A stretch of 64,000 bases of DNA, from positions 806,001 through 870,000 of the forward strand of contig NZ_CP054856.1 of NCBI RefSeq assembly GCF_018417475.1, given 5' to 3'. Positions 6,223 through 16,344 of this stretch are shown here, one piece after another (position 1 is the first letter of the stretch; each line of letters begins with the position of its first letter). Origin of the DNA: Novosphingobium decolorationis. GTDB taxonomy: Bacteria > Pseudomonadota > Alphaproteobacteria > Sphingomonadales > Sphingomonadaceae. A program made the position numbers and the translations under genes. The notes beneath the pieces are model-generated. The model was not told where the DNA came from. It did no database searches and saw nothing but the letters and a program-made list of their open reading frames with translations.

Positions 6223-9105
6223 TCACGCGGCACCGATTGCGGCAAGTGCCGCCTGTCCGTGGTACGCGCGATAAATCTTACGCGTCTCCAGCGCATGTCC
6301 CTGCGGGCGAAAATACCCGTTCCCGGCCATGCCCGTGAGGGAGTAGAGCTTTCGCAGGCCATCAGCACGGCGGACGTACAAGCCATATTCGCCCAGTTGC
6401 GCAGCCGGATCCAACGCCGCCAGGCTCGAGAGAACCTCATCCCGATTGAGCCAGTGACCAACAACAGCGTACTCGTCGTTGCAGAAAACACTCGTGGGAC
6501 TGGACGGGGCGATAGGGATTCCTACACCATCAGGAACCCCGCTTGCGATTTTGCCGTAACCATCCACCAGCATGGTCTGAAATGCACCGCCGACGTCGCG
6601 CGACAATTCATAGTCACCAAATGCCGTACCCGGGTCCGAAGTGGGGCCCATCATCATCATGGCGTTGTTTCGGTAGTCGAAGATACCCTCTGCCGCGAGC
6701 ACGGTATCAACCACCCCACAGTAATAGCCGGCCGCCGTGAAGATCATGCTCCAATCCAGGCGGCCGACAGGGTTCGCCTTGATGTATGCGTCCCGTTCGG
6801 CCGCGTCGGCGGGCAGATCAACGCCGGGCAGAACGGCGGCATAGAAGATACTGAACGCCACTTCCACGCGCTCCTGCGCCGTCCACTGGAATGGCGCAGT
6901 CGCCCCCGCATAGTCGACCTCATCCCCGTCGACCTTCACCACCAGGTCTACCGGATTGCTATCGTACTCATGCGCCCCGGTGACGTAGTAGTGATCGGGC
7001 TGAAGTGCGAATTCAGCCTCGGACACGCTGGCTGCGCGCACCTGCTTGGCGAATTCGATATTGCCGCCACCTCCAAACAGGATCGAGTTTCCGGCAGACG
7101 CGTACCCGGAATAGGTCGTCGACATCCCGCGATAATAGAAGCCATCGACATCCACATCTCCCGGCGTCTGTGCGTCATACCCGGAAGCCCCGAAATCATA
7201 GATACGGTGGTCGTTGCCATTCGTGGTCTTGCCGACCTTTACACGCAGATAGTAGTCGCCGCGCGCAAGGCCGCTAGCGACGATCGCACTTCCCAGGGCT
7301 GCAGGACCCGAGCAATCCCGGCTCGAACTCGCATAGTCGGAAATCTCGATGCCGGCAGAATCGTACACCTTGAAGAGGGCGACCCCGGCGGACGGATCTT
7401 GTACGAAGTTCCAGATGATCTCCGTGACGTCCGAAAAGGCATAAACAACCGCAACGCCGGCGAAGGTCATCTTCTGGCTGGTTACACCACCCAGTATCTG
7501 ATCGGTGGAAATGCCATGGCGCCCCACCGCATCGAAAGCGATATCGTCATAGAGCCGCAAGCCCCCGTCGTAGGTCCGACCACCTGCCGGGTTCGACGCA
7601 TCGACCTCGATCTCAACCGTATAGGTGCTGGTGCTGTTCAGGCCGGATGCCACGGGCACATAGATCGGGCCGGTATTGAAGATGTAGTTGCGGACCAGAT
7701 GATCGCTCGGGAGGTCATAGAGAGCCTCCGCAATCTCGACTCCTGCTTCCTTCACGGTGACCCGGGACACTCCGGAATTGGACCCTTGATGATATGCCCT
7801 CCAGACAATGCGCTCTGCCCCCGAAACTGTGTAGGTCGCCTTGTCCCCGGACACGCTGGAATATCGGACATCGACCATGCCATTCACGGTCGAGGAAGCT
7901 GTCCAGGTCCCGGCATGGCTATCCGCGTCGCCGGTCGCCTTCGTAGCAATCGGCGCCTGCCCCTCCGAAATGGGCTCCGCCCCCCAATTGGATGCCGCGA
8001 CCACATCGACCTTTTCATCCAGGAGATCCACGCGGCTCATCCACAACAGCCCCGGCGCACCAGTCGTGGTTCCACCCACATTGCGCCGGTTGAAGTACCA
8101 GCGGCTACGCTGCAGCCCATCGGGGGTCATCGCATTGGTCGCGGCCCATTCGTCGTAGTCATCACGCAGCTTGTGGAACGTGATCTCAGGCGGCAACGAA
8201 TTCGCTGGCACCACTCCATCCAGCAGGGACTTGAACCCGCTCAAGATCGGGCGCTGGCGTCGAACGATTTCCAACTGCTCCAGGGTCGATCGAAGTTCCA
8301 CCTCCTGACGGATCACCGGATCGGCCACGGGGCCAAGGTGGCGGTATCCATCGGGCACGGCCGTACTGTCGGTGATGATGGCCCGCAGATAACGCTGCGT
8401 GTTCAACTCTCCAGTCAACACACCCACAGAACTGCGCAACTTCACCGCGGGGTCAATGGTTGTCCAGGTGTCCCCATCGTTGGGCTGAGCCGCCAGACCT
8501 TCCGCAATCGTGTCATAGAATTTTCCGACTGCCGCAGCCGATGCGGCACTGCCCTGGGCCTCCAGCGCCGCATCCGCTGCGGCGGCAGCGGCGGCCGCCG
8601 CAGGTGCAGCAAAATCGTCGGGACTGATGAAGCTGTTGTCGCCGTTCTCGTCGAAGAACCACCCTTTTCCTGCGCGATCCTGCGCGTTGGGGAGGGGAAC
8701 GCCGGGCTCCCCTTCTCCGGCCAGGATGCCGCGAAAGAAGATGTCGTCAACCAACATCCGCGTATCTTGCGCGATGAGCGTAAGTCGATCGAGAGCCAGT
8801 TCATGGCTCTCAGCCTCAAAGCGGCCGCCGTCTACATAATCCGTCTGCTGCCTGATCGGAGTGGCGCGCCGGATGCGAAGTGTCTGCCCCGCCACGCTCG
8901 AGGCCAGCGTGATCGTTCCACCATCAGCGCTGTTACCATCACTTGCCGTCCACTGTGTCTCGAAGTTCAGAACGGTTTTCACACCGTCCTCGATCCGCGC
9001 CACTTCCAGATCGACAGGATCCAGATAACGGAACTGGCTGGGAAAGCTCAGCGTCACGCCATCTTCAATGTACTGCGCCTCGGGAACCTTGACTGCCGCC
9101 GTCAT
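6223..9105 (-). CDS. tail fibre/spike protein with T7-tail N-terminal domain
   Basis: A 960-residue receptor-binding protein candidate. Residues 1-155 resemble the T7 gp17 virion-attachment domain (YIEDGVTLSFPSQFRYLDP, ALDRLTLIAQDTRMLVDD). A poly-Ala stretch at about 168-180 forms a hinge, followed by a helical part (265-345). The rest is beta-rich. Two similar beta-sandwich-like blocks occur at about 423-520 and 545-638, each with a V-A-S-G-L, aromatic, then Y-D pattern. The C-terminal 300 residues match nothing I recognise and probably set host range. The ATG overlaps the stop of the upstream gene. Confidence 0.8.
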   Translation of the reverse strand: MTAAVKVPEAQYIEDGVTLSFPSQFRYLDPVDLEVARIEDGVKTVLNFETQWTASDGNSADGGTITLASSVAGQTLRIRRATPIRQQTDYVDGGRFEAESHELALDRLTLIAQDTRMLVDDIFFRGILAGEGEPGVPLPNAQDRAGKGWFFDENGDNSFISPDDFAAPAAAAAAAAADAALEAQGSAASAAAVGKFYDTIAEGLAAQPNDGDTWTTIDPAVKLRSSVGVLTGELNTQRYLRAIITDSTAVPDGYRHLGPVADPVIRQEVELRSTLEQLEIVRRQRPILSGFKSLLDGVVPANSLPPEITFHKLRDDYDEWAATNAMTPDGLQRSRWYFNRRNVGGTTTGAPGLLWMSRVDLLDEKVDVVAASNWGAEPISEGQAPIATKATGDADSHAGTWTASSTVNGMVDVRYSSVSGDKATYTVSGAERIVWRAYHQGSNSGVSRVTVKEAGVEIAEALYDLPSDHLVRNYIFNTGPIYVPVASGLNSTSTYTVEIEVDASNPAGGRTYDGGLRLYDDIAFDAVGRHGISTDQILGGVTSQKMTFAGVAVVYAFSDVTEIIWNFVQDPSAGVALFKVYDSAGIEISDYASSSRDCSGPAALGSAIVASGLARGDYYLRVKVGKTTNGNDHRIYDFGASGYDAQTPGDVDVDGFYYRGMSTTYSGYASAGNSILFGGGGNIEFAKQVRAASVSEAEFALQPDHYYVTGAHEYDSNPVDLVVKVDGDEVDYAGATAPFQWTAQERVEVAFSIFYAAVLPGVDLPADAAERDAYIKANPVGRLDWSMIFTAAGYYCGVVDTVLAAEGIFDYRNNAMMMMGPTSDPGTAFGDYELSRDVGGAFQTMLVDGYGKIASGVPDGVGIPIAPSSPTSVFCNDEYAVVGHWLNRDEVLSSLAALDPAAQLGEYGLYVRRADGLRKLYSLTGMAGNGYFRPQGHALETRKIYRAYHGQAALAAIGAA

Positions 9106-11549
9106 CGGCCATCTCCTGCGATGTTGGAAAATTCAGGCGCGCGCTCGGGCAGCGCATCGCCCGGGGCCCACCAGTAATCGGTGCCCTGCTCATCGGCCCA
9201 CTGGTCCATTCGCCGCCAGGCCTGGCGATAGTTGGGATCGATCTCTTCCTGGATCTGATCCGCCACCGCCCGATCGAACGCAGTGCGCAGGTACCAGAGT
9301 GTTCCGCCCGGGATCTGTCCGCGTACGAACTTGAGCGCATCTCGCTCACTACGAATATTGATCAACTTCGAAAAATCGCCGATCACCGGCCCTGAGATAG
9401 TTTCCGGCAAACTCCCTGCACGGCCATCGGCCGACTTCAGAAAATCACCGAAGATGCCAAATCCGCCCCCTTGAAGGAGCGCCTGCCCCCAGAAACCCGG
9501 ATTTCGCTCAAGTTCACCCGTTCGGTCGTTCAGGAAGGGAATATCATATGCGTTGCGAGGGTCTCGGCCCTTGGCAATATCACCGAGCCAAATCGAGACC
9601 GCCCCCATCACCGTAGAACCGATCAGTAATCCTCCGGCATACTTGAGGCGCTGACTGCCAGCGCGAACCATCGCTCGGTGAGCATGCTGGACAATCACGG
9701 AGATACCGAACATCTTGAAAAGCGCTGCGCTCTTGATGATTTCGCCATGCAAGGTCCCGCGCGGCGCCACCGAATTGATCTTCGCACGCGTCGCCACATC
9801 CGGTGTCGGCACGGCAAAGTCCGCCTCACGCGCCGCCATTTCCATCAGCCGATCACCCAGCGCCTGGTCCGCCACGTTCTTCGGGAAGATCCACTCCACT
9901 CCGCGATCAATCTCCACGGGCGTCTTGCGGATCGCATCCCAGGCATCGCCATCGATACCGTACCGCTCCAACATGCCCGCAAATCCCTTGTCGAGGTCAC
10001 TGAAGCGTTTGGTGCGGGCATCGGTGATTGCCCCCATCAACTGCATCCCGTGCGCCCAGCGCCCCGCCTGCGTCCATCTGGCAAGGCCAGAGACGCGCAT
10101 CACCCCCTCGGCAAGACGGCGCGAGGTCTCGCCCGTCAGCTCCTCACCCAGGTAACGCCCCTGCGCCGCCGTGCGGCTGCTCCACTCGTCCGCGATGAGG
10201 CCAAGGCGTACAGCCAGCTTCTGGTCCTCGATCGAACCGGGCTTAAACAGCTTCAGGTAGTCACCCAGCATGTGGCTTACCGGCAATCCATTTATGGCCC
10301 GTGTCGTCGCCCCGAACGCGAGGTCGGTGACGGCCGAGAGCATTGCGCTGCCAAGCTTGGCCGAGGTTTGTATAGATCGATATGAGGAGAACCAGAGAGC
10401 CAGCTCCCGGTTTTCCGGCCGCTGGCTGGCACCGGTAATCTCATTGATCAGCCGATCCATCTGCTTGTGCGCAGCCTCGGCGCGATTCACCGCCTTGCTG
10501 TCGGGCGCCGCATCGGTCTGCGCGGACTTCTTGATCACGTCCTTCAGCCAGCCAAGTGTGGCGTTGGGATTGGGGCCCAGGATCTCCAGCATCGCGATAT
10601 CGCGCGCCATGCCGTCGATGTGTCCCATCATCGCGTCAAACGCGGTCGCAGCGCCAAATTGCGACTGGTATTCCATCCAGTCATCCGCCCCCTTGAACAC
10701 AAGAAAGCGGCTTTCCCCGCGCCGGTTCGCCAGGATGGATTGCCCTTGCACGCCCGGATCGCGATTGCTCCACCCGTCTGACCGGATCCGCTCGAACGTC
10801 TCGCGCAGCGCATCCTCGAATTCGGCATCATCCAGCGGCCGTCCGGTCTCCACGTCCAGGATCCGCGATCGGTCAAGCCGGTCCTTGATGGCCGCGCGCC
10901 AAGCGTCGTATCCTGCCTGCCGCACCAGGCGCGGATCGTGGTACTGGGGCAGCCCCCAGTCTTCCAGCTTGCCGATATCCCCACCGGCGGCGTTGAAGCG
11001 CTGGCGCAGCATCTCGGCCGTCTGACGCCAGGCGTCGGCCAACTCGCGGGCCGAAAGGCTGCCCGAAGATCCCGCCTGGAACAGCTCGCGCACGATCTCG
11101 GCCAACTCGGCCGGCTTGCGCACCTTGCCCAGCAAATTGGTCGAATGCCGCGCCAGGATCTCGTTCATCATCCCGTGCGCCCGGGCACGCACCGCCCGCA
11201 TCCGCCCATCGACATTCGAATAACTCGCACGGTCGCTCGCCGCCAGAAAGGCTGGCCCTGCCCTCGGATCGATCGGGCCTTCCGCCCTGCCTCCGTCGAA
11301 CCCGGCCATGTCGGCCAGGATGCGCGCACGCGATTGCACGGCCAGGCCGGCCAGATACTTCTTGCGGCTGAGCTGCGCCTTCAGCCCCGCAATCGTACGA
11401 TCGCTCGCCAGCGAAGCGGCCGCCATCATCGGCATGTCCCGGCTCAGGCCCGCCAGATGCCGCGCATAAAGCCGGTCGGCCTCGGCCGCCTGCCCTTGCG
11501 GGATCCTGCCTTCCGCGATCAACCCCGCCACGCATACCGAAATACTCAT
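9102..11549 (-). CDS. large internal virion / DNA-ejection protein
   Basis: An 815-residue, mostly helical protein with many charged heptads and no enzymatic motif I can identify. It lies between the transglycosylase-bearing virion protein and the tail fibre, where T7-like phages encode core proteins that leave the capsid and form a conduit through the cell envelope. A short hydrophobic stretch (residues about 655-675, GGLLIGSTVMGAVSIWLGD) could insert in the membrane. The ATG overlaps the upstream stop (ATGA). The role is inferred from position and size; it could be a gp16-like C-terminal partner split from the preceding gene. Confidence 0.65.
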   Translation of the reverse strand: MSISVCVAGLIAEGRIPQGQAAEADRLYARHLAGLSRDMPMMAAASLASDRTIAGLKAQLSRKKYLAGLAVQSRARILADMAGFDGGRAEGPIDPRAGPAFLAASDRASYSNVDGRMRAVRARAHGMMNEILARHSTNLLGKVRKPAELAEIVRELFQAGSSGSLSARELADAWRQTAEMLRQRFNAAGGDIGKLEDWGLPQYHDPRLVRQAGYDAWRAAIKDRLDRSRILDVETGRPLDDAEFEDALRETFERIRSDGWSNRDPGVQGQSILANRRGESRFLVFKGADDWMEYQSQFGAATAFDAMMGHIDGMARDIAMLEILGPNPNATLGWLKDVIKKSAQTDAAPDSKAVNRAEAAHKQMDRLINEITGASQRPENRELALWFSSYRSIQTSAKLGSAMLSAVTDLAFGATTRAINGLPVSHMLGDYLKLFKPGSIEDQKLAVRLGLIADEWSSRTAAQGRYLGEELTGETSRRLAEGVMRVSGLARWTQAGRWAHGMQLMGAITDARTKRFSDLDKGFAGMLERYGIDGDAWDAIRKTPVEIDRGVEWIFPKNVADQALGDRLMEMAAREADFAVPTPDVATRAKINSVAPRGTLHGEIIKSAALFKMFGISVIVQHAHRAMVRAGSQRLKYAGGLLIGSTVMGAVSIWLGDIAKGRDPRNAYDIPFLNDRTGELERNPGFWGQALLQGGGFGIFGDFLKSADGRAGSLPETISGPVIGDFSKLINIRSERDALKFVRGQIPGGTLWYLRTAFDRAVADQIQEEIDPNYRQAWRRMDQWADEQGTDYWWAPGDALPERAPEFSNIAGDGR

Positions 11550-14392
11550 GCCCCGCCTCCCATCGGCCCTGGCGTCAGGCAGCTCTCGATTGTTGCAATG
11601 GCTTCCTCGTCCGCCCGCAACTCCGCCTCGATGTCGGCCAGCGTGCGCTCACCCTTTCCGTCGCCCAGGTCGAAGCTCATCTGGTAGGCTTCGCCCCCCA
11701 GCGCCTCGCCGATCTCGCGATTGATCTGGTCGACCAGCTCCGGATCGACAGCCGCCAGCGCCGCCTCGGCCTCATCGATCGCCGCTCCACTCTCGCGCGC
11801 CATATCCTGCGCGGCCTGTATATCGTGCCAGGCCGTGTCCGCTGCACGGGCAACGCCCTCGCCACGCGGATCGTCAAACGCCGCGCCCGCCTCGCGATCG
11901 GTAACAACCGGCCCGGCCAGGCCTTCGGCCTCAAGCTCATCGCGCATGGCAGGACTGTCGATGTCCGTCCGCGAAGGCACAGCCGGATAGGCGGTATCGA
12001 TATCACCCAGAAGGCCACCTTCGGTCACCTCGCGCCCTTCGCGCGTTGCTGCCTTCGTCAGCTTTTCGATAGCCCGGGTCTGCGCTGGCGTCGGCTGCGC
12101 CGCCCGCCGCAAGGCGATTTCCTTGCCATATGTCGTCAGGGCAGCAAACCCGGCCGCTTCCTCCGCGCTGGCCGCACGCCCGAAATCAACGTGCTCGAAA
12201 CCTTCATTCAGCTGGAATATCCGCCCTTGCGGATCGATCAGGAAGCCACGCTGCACGCGCGAGGCATCCTTGGCCAGGTCCCCCACGCGCACCGGGCTGG
12301 TGTTCTCATCCAGGATCTGCCGGGTAACGGCCTTGTCCATCTGGTCGACCGGATCTATATTGCGATCCGCCCCGAGCGCAGGGGAGCGGTCCTGCGCGCC
12401 ACCGCTGGCACCTCGGTAGTCCGCTTGCGGCGGGGCCTTTCCTCTAACCTGATAGGCAGAAAGCAACCAGTTCTGCGCCTCTCCATCGTAATCGAGGCGG
12501 ATGACCGCCCGGTGGTCCAGGCTCTGCAGGATCACGCGATTTTCCGAACGGCTCTTCAGCCCCATGCTTTCCAGCAGCCGAGGGAGATCCTCGAGCACTT
12601 CCCCGTGTCTGGCCGCGATCTTGGCCAGTCCGGTGTCGGCATTGCCCCACTTCAGGTCGATCGAACCAACCTCGGGATGCCAAAGCACGCCCTGCACTTC
12701 GCCTTCCTGGGCATCCAACAGCCGGTCGCGCGCCTCTATCCAGCGCGCCTGCCGCAGTTCCCCAGCGTCGATGCCCAGTGCCTGCGCATCCAGTTCATCC
12801 TGGGCCCTGCGCCACTCCGCCTCACTGGCAAACAGCCCTCGATCAAGTTCGGGCATCTCGACCAGCGGGCGCTGCGCATCCAGCGCCTCGGGCCGGGCGA
12901 TCACGCCATCCGGATCCATCATGCCCCCGGCATCGCCTGCCCGCACCTCGCCGGCGGCGCCGCCCATATGCCGCTCGGTGTAGTCAATCATCGCCTGGGC
13001 GGTCTTGCCCTTCAGGAACGGGTTCTGGTCCTCGACCGCCTGGCCCAGCAGCGTCGCAACGCGCACTCCCGGATTGGTCAGAACTTTGCGGGCACCCGCC
13101 TGCCCGGCGAAATGCACCAGGTACAGATTGGCCTGGGTCACCGGGAAACCATGGCCACGCAGATACGCGGCATCGTCCGCGACCTTGAAGCGCATCACCC
13201 GGTCCTGCACCTCGCCGTTCGTGCGCAGCGCCAGGATCTGCTCGCGCGACAGGCCCCGCCCACCGATCGCCCGCTTGTAATAGCTTACCCAGGTGTCCGG
13301 CATGAACTGGTAGCGCCCCACCGCCTTGCCGTTGAACGGGTTTACCGCCGCGTCATCGCCCCCGCTCTCCGGGCCGCGCACCTTGCGCATGTAGGTTTCG
13401 ATCGCAGGCGCGCCCCCGCTTCCCATTTGCCCCGGCGCGCCCGCGCGCGCCGGTTCGGGCACGCGGCCCAGTTCGGCAATCGTCTCGTCGATTTTCCGCC
13501 CATGCGCCTCAAGCGCGTCGTGCCTGCGCACGAACGGGCTCGTCGCGTCCACCTCCGCATCGCGCAGCGTCACGTGGATCGCCGCCATCTGGTCCGGGGT
13601 CAGCTGCCGCCCGGTTCCGGAAAAACGCAAGGCCAGCGCAGCCTTCGCATCCCAAGGCACCTTCGCCCAGGCCTTGCGCGCGGCAACGGCGCCGCCCTCG
13701 CCAGCCCCTCGAAAAGCCATGCCGCCAAGGCCGCCCATCCCCACGAACCACGCAGCCTCTCGCCCGGTCAGCTCTCGCCCCTGACTGTCCCGCTCAAGGG
13801 CCAGCAAGGGCAATTCAGCCGTTTGGATTCCCGCCTGCACCAGCCCCTCGGTGATGATCCGCTGCGCGGCCGACTTGCCGAAGCCGCCCAAGGGCAGCGT
13901 CGCCAGGTTGATCGGATCGGTGAAGGCGCCAGCCATCCCTCCGGCCAGATTACCCAGGAACCCGTTGTGCTTCATGCGCTCGGCCCGATCGGCGTCCCCT
14001 TCGGCGAACGCCATTTTGCGCCTGGCATCGTAATCGGCTCGATCGCGCGCGAAGTCGCTCAGGGCGTCGGGCTGCGTCTTGCGCAGTTCGGCCAGGTCGG
14101 ACCAGAAGGCCGCCTCATTGGCGATCGGCATTTCCCCCGGCGCGCCATAGGGGATTACCATGTACCGGTTGCTCGATCGCCCGTTCAGCTGCGCCAGCGC
14201 CGATGCCGCCGCCATGATCTCGGCGCTGCGCGTTTCACGGTTGCGCCCGGGCACATCCCAATAGGCCTGCTCGGCCGAGGCCTTGGTCCCCTCCCAGTTG
14301 AAATCGTACCAGGCGGGCGGCGGCCGCGTATCGGCCGCACCCTGCGGGTTCGCCCGATCGGGATCAAATTCAAGGGTATCAGCAACGCTCAC
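11546..14392 (-). CDS. internal virion protein with lytic transglycosylase and PBECR-like domain
   Basis: A 948-residue protein. Residues about 332-480 form a lysozyme-like transglycosylase region: P-E-S-G-G with Glu342 as the likely catalytic acid, N-P-F-N-G-K-A-V-G-R-Y-Q-F-M-P, then YLVHFAGQAGA. This activity would open peptidoglycan during DNA entry, like T7 gp16. Residues about 562-650 (G-VLWHPEVG-I-LKWG, then GLAKIAARHG and L-D-RAVIRLDY) resemble the phage-encoded Barnase-EndoU-ColicinE5/D-RelE-like (PBECR) nuclease fold found in phage polyvalent proteins. The C-terminus is helical and acidic. The start is a GTG overlapping the upstream TGA. Confidence 0.75.
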   Translation of the reverse strand: MSVADTLEFDPDRANPQGAADTRPPPAWYDFNWEGTKASAEQAYWDVPGRNRETRSAEIMAAASALAQLNGRSSNRYMVIPYGAPGEMPIANEAAFWSDLAELRKTQPDALSDFARDRADYDARRKMAFAEGDADRAERMKHNGFLGNLAGGMAGAFTDPINLATLPLGGFGKSAAQRIITEGLVQAGIQTAELPLLALERDSQGRELTGREAAWFVGMGGLGGMAFRGAGEGGAVAARKAWAKVPWDAKAALALRFSGTGRQLTPDQMAAIHVTLRDAEVDATSPFVRRHDALEAHGRKIDETIAELGRVPEPARAGAPGQMGSGGAPAIETYMRKVRGPESGGDDAAVNPFNGKAVGRYQFMPDTWVSYYKRAIGGRGLSREQILALRTNGEVQDRVMRFKVADDAAYLRGHGFPVTQANLYLVHFAGQAGARKVLTNPGVRVATLLGQAVEDQNPFLKGKTAQAMIDYTERHMGGAAGEVRAGDAGGMMDPDGVIARPEALDAQRPLVEMPELDRGLFASEAEWRRAQDELDAQALGIDAGELRQARWIEARDRLLDAQEGEVQGVLWHPEVGSIDLKWGNADTGLAKIAARHGEVLEDLPRLLESMGLKSRSENRVILQSLDHRAVIRLDYDGEAQNWLLSAYQVRGKAPPQADYRGASGGAQDRSPALGADRNIDPVDQMDKAVTRQILDENTSPVRVGDLAKDASRVQRGFLIDPQGRIFQLNEGFEHVDFGRAASAEEAAGFAALTTYGKEIALRRAAQPTPAQTRAIEKLTKAATREGREVTEGGLLGDIDTAYPAVPSRTDIDSPAMRDELEAEGLAGPVVTDREAGAAFDDPRGEGVARAADTAWHDIQAAQDMARESGAAIDEAEAALAAVDPELVDQINREIGEALGGEAYQMSFDLGDGKGERTLADIEAELRADEEAIATIESCLTPGPMGGGA

Positions 14393-16344
14393 GGCTTCAC
14401 CGTCAGCACGAAAGGCTTGTTGCCGCTGGCCATGACCAGACGCTGCCCGACATAGAACTGGTACTTGCCGCCCCCGATCGCCACCGGCGCGGCATTGCGC
14501 AAGGTCGCGGGCGATCCATCGGGATTGACCGGCGTGGCCCCACCCGAAAGCGCCTTGGTCACCGCGCGCTCGAAACCACTCTTGGTCACCCCATCGGGCA
14601 CAAGATACATATGGCCACCCCAGAAGCCGATCCCGCCCGTTTTAGCGGCACCCTCTCCGCGGGATCCCAATGCACTGTCCAGAGTGCGCAGCATCATCGC
14701 GCGCGTCATCTGGTCGCTCAACAGGCCATGCTTGGCCAAGGCATCGGCTGAAATTGCTTCGGCCACGTCGATGATCCCCTCGCGCTGCCCGGCCGGCAGC
14801 GTGCGCATCATCTGATGGAAGCCAGCTTTCAGGCCCGCGATCGCCTCGCCTTCCTTGTCGTCCAGCGGCTTCAGGATCCCGGGATTGGCCTTGCGCAGAT
14901 CGCGCCCGTCCAGCGCCTGACGCTGTAGTGCTGGATGAAGCGCCACGGCCGTCGACGCGAAATTGTCCCCAGGCAATACCTGCCGCACCGCCCGCATGGC
15001 GGTCCGACCCGAAAACCCCTCGCCAAGACTCGCCAGGACCTTTCGGTAGCCCTGATCGTTCGCGGTTGCCCGTTCTTGCAATGCGCTAACTTCAGCCCTG
15101 CTCAGCGGGCGCATACTACCGTAAGCCCCGGATGCCTTACGCATCCACGCTTCGCGCGCCTGCAACTCGGCCGGTGTCCAGTCCACGATCGCGGGGGGCG
15201 CATAACCATCGGGCGCTGTCGCGGCCGCGAAGCCCACGGGATCGGCATCGAACTGGCTGTCCAGCGAGCTCTTCTTATCGGTCAGCCATTTGAGCTCGGC
15301 CTGCTCGTCTTCGCTCCGCTCACCCGCCGGCTTGCCCTTCAGCGCCAGCAACCGCTGCTCACGCGTCAACGGCGAAGCGCTACCCCAAGTCCGGGCGAAC
15401 ACATTGTCGCGCGCCAGGCCCTGCAGCTCGGCAACGGTTGAGGTATCGTCCATCGCCTGTGCCGCCGCGATCGCGCCAGGCAGGTCGGCCGAAACATCGA
15501 TCCCCTGACTGGCCTTTTCCTTGAGCGTCGCGATGCTCTCGCGCGCAGCCGCCTTCTGCAGGTTCGCCTCATGTGCCGCGGCGGCCTCAAGGCGCCGCAT
15601 TTCCACTTGTGAACCGCTGCGCAGCTGATCGATCTGCGCAGCCGAGAGGAAACTGTCAAACACCCCCTTATCCAGCTGCGCCAAGGCGCTGGCCGGATCG
15701 GTATCGTTGAGATGGTTGACGAACGAGACGGTGTAAGCCTGCTCGCCCTCCCGGATAAAGGCCTGCTTTTGCGCAGGAGTTATGCCCTGGAGCCCCTCAA
15801 CGTAACCGTGCCAGTCCTCGATCTCGCCCGTCCAGGTACTGAAATTATCGGCGTGCCGAACCCGGTTCGCGCCCAGATCCATGACCGCCTGCGCATCCAG
15901 CCTCGTCTTGGCCGCGCGCTGCCCGGCCGCGAACTCGCCTTCCTGCCCCACCAGGCGCACGCGGTAATCATCCAGCTGCTGTTCGGCCCGCATGCGCACG
16001 CTGGTTTCGGTGATGCCATCCAGCATTGCCGCGCGCGCGGCCTGGTCGGCCTCCTCCACCTGCGCCACATGCTCGCCATAGTCCGCCCGCGTGGGGTTCG
16101 TGCGCAGCTGCTGCACGAACCCATCCATGTTCTGGCGATGCAGGGCATAGGCATGCGCAAAGCTGCTCGCCTCCTGATCGGCCGTCTGCTGGCGTTCCAG
16201 CTGGTAGCGCCGCACCTCGCGCCGATGCGCTTCGTCGCCCGCTTGTCCCAGTTGCGCGCCAAACCCCGCACCAAAGCTCTGCGCGTCGGGCGCCGGCGCA
16301 ACCGTCGCAGCCTGCGGCATGATGCGGCTTTCATATCCCGCCAT
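14389..16344 (-). CDS. helical internal virion protein
   Basis: A 651-residue, Ala/Gln/Arg-rich, predominantly helical protein without membrane segments or catalytic motifs that I can see. The N-terminal half (residues 35-260) is a long coiled-coil-like stretch; the C-terminus has a Gly-rich beta-like end (GGKYQFYVGQRLVM). Gene order (between a gp14-like small protein and the transglycosylase protein) matches T7 gp15, an ejected core protein. Its stop and start both overlap neighbours, so it is made in fixed ratio with them. Function is inferred from synteny only. Confidence 0.65.
   Translation of the reverse strand: MAGYESRIMPQAATVAPAPDAQSFGAGFGAQLGQAGDEAHRREVRRYQLERQQTADQEASSFAHAYALHRQNMDGFVQQLRTNPTRADYGEHVAQVEEADQAARAAMLDGITETSVRMRAEQQLDDYRVRLVGQEGEFAAGQRAAKTRLDAQAVMDLGANRVRHADNFSTWTGEIEDWHGYVEGLQGITPAQKQAFIREGEQAYTVSFVNHLNDTDPASALAQLDKGVFDSFLSAAQIDQLRSGSQVEMRRLEAAAAHEANLQKAAARESIATLKEKASQGIDVSADLPGAIAAAQAMDDTSTVAELQGLARDNVFARTWGSASPLTREQRLLALKGKPAGERSEDEQAELKWLTDKKSSLDSQFDADPVGFAAATAPDGYAPPAIVDWTPAELQAREAWMRKASGAYGSMRPLSRAEVSALQERATANDQGYRKVLASLGEGFSGRTAMRAVRQVLPGDNFASTAVALHPALQRQALDGRDLRKANPGILKPLDDKEGEAIAGLKAGFHQMMRTLPAGQREGIIDVAEAISADALAKHGLLSDQMTRAMMLRTLDSALGSRGEGAAKTGGIGFWGGHMYLVPDGVTKSGFERAVTKALSGGATPVNPDGSPATLRNAAPVAIGGGKYQFYVGQRLVMASGNKPFVLTVKP

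Noticed and set aside
6223..9105. Diversity-generating retroelement near the tail gene
   Set aside because: No reverse transcriptase gene and no template repeat are seen near the fibre gene.
6172..9177. 1001-codon plus-strand frame opposite the tail fibre
   Set aside because: Antisense to the tail gene; the product has no domain pattern, while the minus strand gives a T7-tail domain.
11825..14455. 876-codon plus-strand frame opposite the transglycosylase virion protein
   Set aside because: His/Arg-rich shadow; the minus strand carries recognisable catalytic motifs and coupled starts.
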